Shown: positions 35,438 to 44,988 of the stretch, one piece after another
Layout: the number at the start of each line of letters is the position of its first letter
How positions within the stretch are numbered: position 1 is the stretch's first letter
Assembly (NCBI RefSeq): GCF_963583255.1
Contig: NC_084818.1
Span: forward strand, 13,270,222-13,334,221
Length of the DNA: 64,000 nucleotides
Origin: Pyrus communis
Taxonomy: Eukaryota > Streptophyta > Magnoliopsida > Rosales > Rosaceae
Direction: 5' to 3'
Translations under genes and position numbers: made by a program
Notes under the pieces: generated by a model
The model's input: only the letters and a program-made list of their open reading frames with translations
The model's database searches: none
What the model was told of the DNA's origin: nothing

Positions 35438-35470
35438 AAACCGAACCGAACAGAACCGAACCCACCCCTA

Positions 35471-36485
35471 CCCACTTTATAGTTGATGGCTAATTATCAA
35501 GACCTTGATCCTTTCTGACCGTCTTATACTGGTGTAGAAAATAAGACTACCATGGTAACCTAATAACCAAGTCTTATGTGTTAGATCGACTCGCCTAATC
35601 TTAATCTTCCTTTTCTTAAAAAATAGTGACGATCCTTCATGATTGACTTAAAAATCAATTATGCCTGGAAGTGCAAACATTCACATTTCACAAAGTGTCA
35701 TATGCGCTTTCTGCATTAACTAAAACGAAGTTAATATTGAAAGGACTAAATAGAACAAGAAAAAAAGGACTAAATAGTTAATTGAAAATTATTTATAAAA
35801 AAAAAAAAAAAATGTTGGATAACCTTCTTAGATCCAATTTCTGTATTTTAAAAATAATGAAAGTACTACTTAGTTTCAAAAACAAAGTTTTATATCCAAA
35901 CAGCCAAACAGCCCATAAAGTTCTTCTCTGTTTTACCAACTGATACATCAAAACTAAAATTAAAAATCTTTTAATGTTAGAGCAGAGCACAAAAGGATTA
36001 ACATTTGATACATATATCACCCTCCTATTCGTAATCAGTGCTTAATTAGTGCTGTAAATCGGCCCGATACAACTCGTTTTCAAGTCGAAATAGACTCAAA
36101 TTTACATTGGAGGAGCTTGGCTTGCAACAGAAACAAACCAAGCTTCGAAGGATCAATTTGAATAATAATTATAAAGTATGTATGCATTCATGATATATAT
36201 GCATTCATGAAATTAATGTCGCCTACGTCCTTGTAACAATAAACTTAAAATCTATTAACAAAAAAGAAATTAAGTTTCATCCAATTCTCAACCTTAAATA
36301 TATGAAATCCTCAGTGTCCAATAATGCTGTCACTTTTGTCATTGAGAAAACAGCTTACAACTGAGTATAATTTTCTGTATTAATGTTTTGTATGTATGGA
36401 TAATTAGTAGCCTTTTATGAAGCTTACATTACACTTACACTGGCATTAACGTAACCCAAGATATATGCTTGATCACCACCAGAAC
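35471..36485. other. Spacer downstream of the response regulator
   Basis: AT-rich DNA with A-tracts and no recognised gene. The 3' UTR of the minus-strand response regulator should lie in 36200-36485, but no single poly(A) signal stands out. Confidence 0.4.
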
Positions 36486-39051
36486 TCACCAGAAATCATC
36501 AAAATTGACATCATGGAACTGCTGAGTCGTGCCTTTTGCAATGTCGAATAAGTCATCCATATCTCCTCTTTCAATCCCAAACATATCAGTTTCCTTCTGC
36601 TCCTGTGTTGCTGGTGTTGGTGCCAGTGAAGGCAATTTCCATTGTGGTGACAGTAGCACATCATTTGTTTGCAACTGCTTTCCAAGCCCAAAAATGTCAT
36701 CATGGTTCTCTTGCTCCTCTGCTGGTGGTGGTAGTGATGGCGGTGCCAGTAGAACCTGTGGTTGAAGTTGATTTTCGCTCCCAAAAATGTTATTTCCTTG
36801 TTTCCCTTCTGGCGGAGGCAGCGGTGAAGGCATTTGCGATGGTGGTGAAAACAAAACCTGTGGTTGAATAAGTTGCTGCTGATGCTCTTCTTGTTGTATA
36901 TAATTATGCAGCAATATTGGGAAATCGAAGTTCATATAACTTGCAACCTTTCCAAAGTGATTGCTTAGGGTTGGTTGCCCATTTTTGTAATTTGATGAAA
37001 AATGGTTTGATGCAAAAGTTGATTCGTTGCTTGATTGAGCACTAGGAAGACATACAAAAGTAGAACCAAGGGAAGGTCTAGTCATGTTACTACTTGGGTT
37101 CCGACATAGGCTTCTGATTTCTGGTTGATATGCTGTTGATGTGAAGGGTGATCGGTTTGGATACTGACTTGAAGAACCTCCTGGAAAGTTTAATGGTGAT
37201 GCAGGAAAACTTGATTCTGTAGTTTCTCTGGCCTTCCTCATCATGATTTCTTCTTGTTCCCGCTTCAAGGAGAGGCGATACTTCTGCGGAAAATAACGCT
37301 TAATCAAGGATTACAGAGCAAAGAATCTGTTGATGTTTCTTGTTATATGAATTTGCGAAGAAACAAACCTGCAAATGGCTTGAAACATTTTCTTTCCTCA
37401 GGACAGGGACATTCATGTGCTGAAGTATTTTCTTTGGATGAGCACCTAAGTCAAGAAATAAATTAGCTACCATAATTCTGAATGGCACCAAAGCAAGAAT
37501 AAAATTCAGCACAAAAAATAATATGAAGAGAATCTGCATACGTAGGTGCAACCTTATTGGCTAGAGTGGATGTGCTCTCCCCTATGAACCCAAGCTCGAA
37601 TCCCCATCCCCGCAGCTTAGATTGCTTGTATTAAAAAAATAAGAAGAGACTCTTACTATCAACTCCCAGCAACGTAACAGCTTGCACGAATTTCTTATGA
37701 AGCTCGTTAGTCCAAAGCATCTTTGGCTTCTTTTGGGTACAAGTTGAATCAGAATTATCTCCTCCCTTATCTTTGTTCATCCCTTCTGGATTTTTCCGTT
37801 TCAGCAATTTTTGATGGCTGATCTGCTTCTCTTTCTTCATAATCGATTCAATCTCCAAACCCTCATTTGATGTGTACTCCTGTTGGAACTCACCACTGCT
37901 GTCATCTGCAGTGAGATCTATCACTGCATCTCTATTGTTGTTGGTGGTGACTGCATCTCTATTGCTGATGAATGCAAATTGCCATAGGTTTTTTAGGCTG
38001 TCCATTGTGAGTGGTTTAACAATGTAATATACTGCCCCTTTGAACAGCCCACCTAGCATGGCATTCTCATCATCATCATCAGACATAACTGCATAAAAAT
38101 TAAGAAAGTTAAAATATAAAAAAATTCAAAAATTAGAATAGAAAGTCCAGCAACATATGCTATCAGAGAGGCCTAACTCTATGGATAGAATGTTGACAAA
38201 CCTGGCTTGTTACATGTAAGAAGTAATTTTCTTCTTTAATGACAATGTGACATCATTTCATCGGATCAAAGTCACAGTCAAAACCGTTCTTTCTCTTTAA
38301 TTATCACCGCTAAATATCATCTACAGAAAAATTTCATTAGATTCGGAGATGAATAAACATATATGGATGGCTAACCAGTCTCCAAATTCAATGAGATCTT
38401 TTATAGTTGATCATTAAATGATGATAAAGAGAATGAACAGCTCCTTTATAACATTTATATAAGTAAATGAAAAGTAATAGCAATAGTGTTGCAGACATTG
38501 GTTACGTAAATTGGCTAGGACTAGTGTGTATGAAGCCTTACACCCAGGTTTGAATTTCCTTTTCTATAAAATAGAATAGTTTAATATATTGTCTTGCCAA
38601 CAAAAGAAAAAAATGGTGCCTTTGTGATTGAGGACTTACTAACAACTGGTAATTTGGAAACTGCTCTCATTCTTTCTAGGAGCTCATATTTGTCCATGTC
38701 AGCCAAGTGAACCTCAGTCAGAACAAGATGAAGCTCATTTTCCTTCTTCTGAGCAATGGATAATGCATCACAGGCTCTTTGTGCTGTCAAAACTGATAGG
38801 AATTAAGAGTAAATTATGTTAGAAACTATCAAGGAGAAAAATAATTTAAATATAATCATACCAAATTCAACCAAAAATAGAGGAGAACTGTTTTGTTTTC
38901 TGGTAGTACCTTTATACCCCAACTTACAAAGCATTCTTGATAGTAAAGTAAGACATGCAGAATCACCGTCAACAGCCAAAACAGTGACACCTTCAAATAC
39001 TGGACTACAATTCTTCATAGATTCGACTGGGAGGGCCTTCTCATCATTCAT
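36486..39051 (-). CDS. Type-B response regulator with Glu in place of the phospho-acceptor Asp
   Basis: Five exons: 39051-38910, 38792-38640, 38088-37657, 37445-37369 and 37283-36486, all with GT-AG introns and matching phases, giving 533 residues. The receiver-like domain is about residues 21-135: the acidic pair D28/D30 in VDGDS, LTEVHLADMD with E74 at the phospho-acceptor position, and K123 in IVKPL. A charged linker follows. The GARP/Myb DNA-binding domain is about 218-277 (MLWTNELHKKFVQAV, AHPKKILQHMNV, ENVSSHLQKYRL). The long tail is Gln/Pro-rich and ends with acidic/aromatic DVNFDDFW, like an activation domain. In this family phosphorelay from histidine kinases (cytokinin signalling) activates nuclear transcription. 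E74 should mimic or bypass phosphorylation, which is inference. The start is the first Met ahead of the domain. No stop or shift was found. Confidence 0.92.
37550..37645. mobile_element. SINE-like tRNA-derived head in response-regulator intron 3
   Basis: TTGGCTAGAGTGGATG resembles a pol III A box (TRGYNNANNGG) and AAGCTCGAATCCCC about 30 bp later resembles a B box. A short T/A-rich tail follows. A diverged relative lies in intron 2 at 38500-38580. It is too short for a full SINE body. Confidence 0.45.
38500..38582. mobile_element. SINE-like tRNA-derived head in response-regulator intron 2
   Basis: TTGGCTAGGACTAGTG and CCCAGGTTTGAATTTCC have the spacing and sequence of A- and B-box remnants and parallel the copy in intron 3. 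More degenerate than that copy. Confidence 0.4.
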
Positions 39052-40688
39052 GGCTTTGCATGATTGCCATAATCTTACAAAAGATTTTACGAGAAAAATA
39101 ACCCGTAATTTATGCAGATATTTGAAATCCTTATACAGTACAAGTTTGGGGCTGAGTGTCGTAACTTACCTGAAGATAGTAGTGTTGTAAGTTCTAACAA
39201 TTTGTTACAGAAAATGTATGAGAAGTATTGTTAATTACAATTATGAGGAGATAAACATTTTGTTTCTTCAGCAAATCAGGTATGTTGGTTATAGATTTGA
39301 GCATCCATAGTTTTTCAAATATTTTGAACAAGTAGAAGTTTCTTGGGAGTCCAAATTTAAAAAGAGACTGTAACAATAATCATTAATTACTATAACAAAG
39401 TCAAAAGTAAAATTGGCATGATAATCATACTTAGGAACAACTGCCGGTTATAGAAGAAGAAGAAGGTGGTCAAGGGTAACTAAATAATTACATACATGTG
39501 TGTTTTATTCAGTTACCCTCTTATTACGGATTTGTTTTGACCAGAATGTCATGTACGTTTCAAATCTTTTTATGGCATGTTTACTTACTTGGAATGAGAG
39601 AAGAATGAGATGAACTACCTTCCAATTCATCATTTAATCTTATTCATGATTTTCCTGGTTTTAATTTACGAATTGTAGCATGAAACCAACTTCAATGTAA
39701 ATTTCAAGTAAATGAAATAAACATATATCATTAGCCACATAATTAAGCATTTCGGCGCAATGCAATTAGCTCCAACGTACAATCGTGATTCTATATGCGT
39801 TTCTCAAGAATTGGAATTTTCCAAGTAAATAATCATATGCCATTAGAAGCACAATTAAAAATTTCGGCGAAATGCAATGAGCTCGAACATGTAGCCGCGA
39901 TTTTGTATGCGTTAGTAAAAGCACGAGGAGCCAAGAATCAAAACAATTTCAATATCTATTTGAACTAAATAAACATGCATTAATATCATAATTAACAATT
40001 TTGGTGTAACACAATGAGCTTAACATACAGTCGTGGTACGGAAACTTGAAAATTGACAGCACACACAATAATATAATGGAAACCTGAAAATTGGCGGCGC
40101 ACACAATATTTTAACGGAAACTCGAAAATTGAAATGCACACAATAATCTAGAGAAAAGGATGAAAGATGGGGAGCACGACAAGCTTAGTGATAGACATTG
40201 TCTAGTTAAAACGTAACATGTGTCCCAAACTCATGACCATGCAGTGCCAACCAAAGGTGGTTCCTTAACCAGCTATTGTTCCACATATCGCATCAAATAA
40301 AAGAGCTACTTGCAACATGTTTTCCATAGCAAACTACAAGTTGTTTGAGATTTGATTTCACTAGATGTCAATTGGAACTTGGAATTTACATCAATGTAGT
40401 TCGATGATGAATCCATCAGACTTGAGGTAGCATTACAGCAAAACAAAAAGAGGTAGCTTTAAAAAATTCAAAAGAAACACACCAGAAATCTTGCTTTGCT
40501 CACTTAATGAAGATGCAAAAACCCTAAACCCTATGTTAACCTAAACCCTAATTTTTTACAAAAATACACATGGCAAGCTCATGACAGGTAGGACTCACTT
40601 AACCATACATCTTTAAATGATATTCCTAAATAGCTGCAGCAAGGGCCTCAGATCTGAAATTGCCATAGTCAAAACAAAAGATGACGTC
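39052..40688. other. Intergenic region and promoter of the response regulator
   Basis: The minus-strand gene's promoter lies in the left part. From about 39715 to 40045 three degenerate copies of a 110-140 bp unit are recognisable by CATAATTAA(G/A)CA(A)TTT(C/T)GG(C/T)G and CAATGAGCT(C/T)(C/G)AAC. At 40516-40551 ACCCTAAACCCTA repeats occur. No gene is recognised. Confidence 0.5.
40516..40551. repeat. Interstitial telomere-like / telo-box motifs
   Basis: AAACCCTAAACCCTA and CTAAACCCTAATT match the plant telomere repeat CCCTAAA. Short telo-boxes of this kind are frequent in plant 5' regions. It lies 3' of the GEN pseudogene, so a promoter role is unproven. Confidence 0.7.
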
Positions 40689-42575
40689 TCACGGACTTAG
40701 GGAGATTTGAACTCGACGGTTTTCTCTTTTCTTTGCTAGTTTCAGTTCTGTCTCATATTGTGTTTTGGCAGAATGGAAAATTTTTGTGATATTTAGCAAG
40801 ACACCTTCTGATCCTGTTGTTTCTGGCTTTCCATCAGTCGTTTTTCTTCTTTTCAATTGTTTCAGTTCCTGCAAGTTTTAGGCACACAGGCCTGTAAGAT
40901 TTTGCTTAATTCATAACAGGACACCATGATCATTTAGTGCCCTTTAAAAAAGCCTTGTAAGAGAGTTGGAAAACGAAACCATAAATAAGAAAAAAGAACA
41001 ATAAAAGGGGAGAGAAATTACACCTTCTCCTTCAAAAATCTGTCAACTTCCACCGGGAAAGCAGCATGGACGACGTTCATATTTTCATCGGTCAACAAAA
41101 AGCAACACCCTCCACTAATATCTATCGTAGGAACATCAGACTCATCCAATGCACTAAAGGATTCATCAACCTCCATAACATCATCTTGTTGCATATCTGA
41201 GTCCTCCGGAGGGATTGAGTAACTGACACAACCCATTGTAGGTGCAGCTATTTTCCACTTGACCACATAAAATTGGTGCCCATATCTTATCTTCAAGCGG
41301 TCTATGGAATTGAACTTATACTGCCCATATAATAAACTTTTCACGGGATTTTTAGCCATTTCCCTCAAAAAAAAATAGTTGAAAGCATAGGCAGCATCCT
41401 CTGGCGAATATAAGACGGTTCCCACCGCTGATGATAAGTCAAGAACTGAACCAGCATCTCAGTCTTTGGACTTCCCATGATACTCTAGGACCGTCATTTT
41501 CTTTGCAAAAAATTTAAATCATGATTGCTCAGTGAAAATGGCAAGATACATTCACAAAACAACATATGCAAGTGACAAACTCCTTTCTGAAAAACAAATG
41601 TTTTCTTGGGCCCTACTGGATCCATTCTATGTAAAAAAAAATTGTTCCATATTTGTACCAGTTATAGGAAGAATGTTGAAACTTACCATTGAAGTAACCA
41701 TGGTTGTTGCGCAAATACATTTCAATAATCTCATCATTGGGGAAATTTGGCTCCAGTGCAATCTTGCTGAGAACTTTCAATCGCCAGTTTTCTCGCTTCT
41801 TCTGCTCCTTTTCCTTACAATCTTGGTAAAACCCTACACCTGATGGATTAGGTAAGTGGTGAAGTTGGGGGCAATATCGGCATCGTTAGAGTGGGGTGGG
41901 CCTGGCGATCTAAAAATCCAACAGGATGGAATACAGAGAACATTGCTAACTATTGTAACAAACACTATCTGAATTGGACTTATGATGGGCCCACTGTGTT
42001 GATATGATATAACATACTAGAAAGGTGATATACTCATGGTGATGCCTAAGTATCAGAATGGGAAATCAACGTACCATATCACCGGAAAAGACTGCATTTG
42101 AACCCCTCTGATTTTTTCATGCAACCCTCACCAACTGCGTTGATACAGAATTCATAGGAAGACTTGAAATGAGTTCTTTTGTTGCCGGGATGCCCAGAAA
42201 AAGAACAATGAGAAAATTTTGTCTTTAATGGGCTCTCATCCAATCTGGGTATGCTATCATCCACAGATCTCATACCACCATGAAAGAGAGAACCATCACC
42301 ATTGCCTATTTCACATAACCTGCATGAAATGTGATCTTTAATTCATTTCGTAAAACATTTTAAGCAAAAATGAAACCAGTTAGTATCATACCCCTACTCA
42401 TTATCTCTTCTTCACAAAAACTTTGGGCAAAAGGAAGAGCTGTATCAAGCCCAATGCCTTGGACCCCATTTAAATCGTGGTCATTTCCAACCAAAAGAGA
42501 GAGAGCAATCAAGTGGTTCCTCTTCAAACCAAGACCAGCTTCGATATCTGACATATAGTAACATTCAAATGGTTC
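40689..42575 (-). pseudogene. Flap endonuclease GEN-like / SEND1 (XPG family) pseudogene, 5'-truncated
   Basis: Minus-strand exons: 42575 to about 42394 (EPFECYYMSDIEAGLGLKRN, LLVGNDHDLNGVQGIG, the XPG-I and helix-hairpin region), 42319 to about 42083 (LCEIGNG, SHCSFSGHPGNKRTHFK), 41839-41687 (NWRLKVLSKIALEPNF), 41500-41024 (EMLVQFLTYHQRWEP, LYGQYKFNSIDRLKIRYGHQFYV) and 40868-40689 (ELKQLKRRKTTDG..., stop). The family cuts Holliday junctions and flaps in DNA repair. Here the N-terminal nuclease exons are missing, the first donor is displaced by extra G (AGTAGGGGTATG), one base is lost near 41474 (TGGGAAGTCC), and a T9 run at 41375-41367 shifts the frame to a stop. It cannot encode the full enzyme. 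Upstream lies a CACTA-like end. Confidence 0.85.
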
Positions 42576-42720
42576 CTGCATACAATGAGTTTCTCTTAGT
42601 GCCTGAAAAGATAGTAAGGCAAGAGAACTGGCAAGAGAAGACATATGAGTTCATATGCATAAAAATTATATAAGAAAAAGCAGAAACAATTGCTGAAGCT
42701 GGGGACAGTTCAACTTATTG

Positions 42721-43215
42721 ACACTAGTACATGACAGCATATATTACCACATCAATTCCATCACCGGCATCAACAGCTCGTGGTAGAAACTATTCAATTA
42801 CCACAGTTAAATGTAGCCCGTGGTAGATTACATTAATTCACCACAGTCAGATTCTGACCTGTTGTTAAAAGTGAATAATCTACAACGGTTATTAATCCCG
42901 TGATGGAATATCAAAACCACCACACAATATTCTCATTGTGGTTACTTCAAATGACCACACCGCCTTTTGAAAATTCACCACGTCATCGGCCTGTGGTGGA
43001 TGTTTTTTTTAATATCTTGGAGGATATTAAAATCTAAAATCCCAATTATTTCCCTTCGCGTGAAACTGGACAAAAACCCTAAAAAGAAAATGTCAATACT
43101 TACTTTGGAATTGGATCGAAAGGTTTTTATTACACATTTAACCACAAAGAGGAATGCATCACTGTCAAATGTAATGCAAGCATCTACATGACCATCGCCA
43201 TTTAACTGCGCACAT
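42721..43215. mobile_element. CACTA-like terminus (truncated)
   Basis: CACTAGTACATGACAG opens the segment, followed by many subterminal motifs in both orientations (CGTGGTAG, ACCACAG, CCACCACA, TGTGGTGG), the usual CACTA subterminal repeats. A TAGTG near 43216 could be the other end, but the 3-bp flanks (TGA and CTT) do not match. No transposase is present. Confidence 0.4.
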
Positions 43216-43240
43216 AGTGCTTCAGCCTGCTTTTAAAACA

Positions 43241-43444
43241 GGACAAGGATTGTCTGCCCTCCCGTGCCCTCCTGTTTTGTGTGGTCACGGTTAAGCCACA
43301 TCAATATTTTATATTGTTTTTTTTATAGAGATAATAAGATAAAAATGAATAGTAATATAAAATGTTGACGTGGCTTAACCGTGACCACACAAATAGGAGA
43401 GCACGGGAGAGCACCGGAAGTGGGAGGGCAGACAATCCTTGTCC
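43241..43444. mobile_element. Mutator-type MITE, 204 bp
   Basis: Terminal inverted repeats of roughly 80-90 bp begin GGACAAGGATTGTCTGCCCT at both ends. Flanks are perfect 9-bp duplications TTTAAAACA (43232-43240 and 43445-43453). The length of the duplication and the long TIRs indicate the Mutator superfamily. It has no coding capacity and could fold into a long hairpin. Confidence 0.92.
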
Positions 43445-43453
43445 TTTAAAACA

Positions 43454-44090
43454 AGCATCCCAAGAAGGTTCAAGTAGTTCCTATAAAACCACCTGTAGTA
43501 AATAACTGATAAGCATTCAAAATGCCTCACCAACAAACCAAAAGTTATCTATGTTGCCCAAAGAAATAATACCAATTCAAACAAAATTAAACTAATCGCA
43601 AAATTTTCAGGAAGAAAACTAATCATGGTGTTGAGCAAAAATTGTACCCAATATGTAAACAAATAATTCACTCGACACAATTTTACCCTCGTTCATTTTT
43701 CCAAAGAGGGTTTTATTAATTTGAGTTCAACCCATTCTATACTACGCATCTATTACAATCCTTTGTTAAAAAGGAAAAACCCTTTGATTCCAATATGAAT
43801 AAATTGTAACTTGAGGATTTTGGTGTTTGTTTGATTTTGCGATTGTGCCTAGGTCGAGCCCTAGATTGACCACGTACCCTCTTGAGGGATCAAGTCACTC
43901 ATAGTTCTTTTGATTTGGTTTGAGTTTTTTAGTGAGTGAGTGACCCACTAAAGAAAGATTTTGAATTTGGTGAATTTGGTTAAATGAACTTGGTAATGTG
44001 GTTAAGCTAAACCGGGATTCAATTTTGGGTCTTTGTCTTTATGTGGTTGCATCTAGGTTGAATCTCTAGATTGCCTAAGTATGCTTGGTG
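43454..44090. other. Spacer, host site of the large gypsy insertion
   Basis: No gene is recognised. The stretch 43.82-44.09 kb (GTGCCTAGGTCGAGCC, TACCCTCTTGAGGGATCAAG) reads like part of another repeat. It resumes after the insertion at 52019. Confidence 0.35.
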
Positions 44091-44095
44091 GAATC

Positions 44096-44624
44096 TATTT
44101 GTACCATACTTGACCTATCCCGAAACTACCAAGCACTGGTCAACTTCATACCTTCAAGGATCCACTGAGGGGTTTATGCTAAGGCACCATTGTTGAAGCA
44201 CAAAAGTTTCCCTCCAACCAGGAGGCCAATCATAGCACGACACATGTCAACGTTAGAATAAAGTTCATAGAGTCCCACATCGAACGCGGACAAAAGCTGT
44301 AGACTCTCCTCAACTATAAAAGAAGATCATTCTCCTACAATGAATCCTTAAAGTCATTCTTGTACTTTACCTGGTTAACAGAACCTATTAATGATGATTA
44401 TGCTTAAACTTATGTATTTGTGTAAACCCTTCACTATTAATGAGAACTCCTCTACTCTGTGGACGTAGCCAGACTTAGGGTGAACTACGTACATCTTGTG
44501 TTTGCTTCCCTATCTCTATCTCTTTACACATTATCATCACTAGGTGACCGAAGCAATTGAGCAAAGGTCACAAACTTTACACTTTATGTTGTTCCAAAGT
44601 CTTCATTGATTTTGTTTATCAACA
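44096..44624 (+). repeat. 5' LTR of the gag-only gypsy element
   Basis: It starts TATTTGTACCATACTTGACC (first G changed to A relative to the TG of the 3' LTR) and ends TTATCAACA. It is 529 bp, the same length as the 3' LTR. The primer-binding site follows two bases later. Confidence 0.93.
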
Positions 44625-44730
44625 TTTGGCGCCGTTTGTGGGAATGACACTTATTCCTACTCTCTCCAGCTTAGTCAAGCTAGTTTCTATCAGTCGTACA
44701 TTCTCTTTTGTTCAAGCATCCCTCTCCAAC

Positions 44731-44988
44731 ATGGGAAGCGAAGGAAACCACAACACGCAGAACGATACCCCTCTCGTACCTAGTGTGAGACATCGAAGGA
44801 AGGAAAGAAAGAAGTTTGATCTTCAAGCTAAGGTCAAAGAGCTTGAGGCTTAAAACAACAAGATAGCAATGAAGAATGAGATCCTCCAAGAACAGTATGA
44901 GAAACTCTTCCAGATGCTCCACGAGGCTAGGCAGACTCAATCTCACGAGCCCATCACCCATGTGGATGGTAACCATCACCTGTGCGCC
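44731..44988 (+). pseudogene. Gag N-terminus, split by a nested LTR
   Basis: MGSEGNHNTQNDTPLVPSVR begins the gag of this element. An in-frame TAA follows LQAKVKELEA. The frame then continues KIAMKNEILQEQYEKLFQM, a coiled-coil-like stretch, until the nested LTR at 44989. Gag resumes at 47536. Confidence 0.7.

Larger units (their letters stand above)
32520..35470 (+). mobile_element. hAT transposon remnant with transposase C-terminus, containing a TRIM
   Basis: Termini are TAGGGGTGGGTT at left and AACCCACCCCTA at right, a 10-12 bp inverted repeat. Flanks are GCCACTTT (32512-32519) and CCCACTTT (35471-35478), an 8-bp duplication with one change. Subterminal AACCGAAC-type repeats occur at both ends, as in hAT elements. 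Inside are CT-rich leader-like DNA with microsatellites, one transposase exon at 34006-34341 and a TRIM at 35101-35437. Most of the transposase is missing. Confidence 0.85.

Noticed and set aside
36529..36871. Plus-strand frames of 78 and 111 residues
   Set aside because: Shadows of the Gln/Pro-rich tail of the response regulator.
37550..37645. Possible tRNA gene
   Set aside because: A- and B-box-like motifs exist but no cloverleaf with acceptor and anticodon stems; read as a SINE head.
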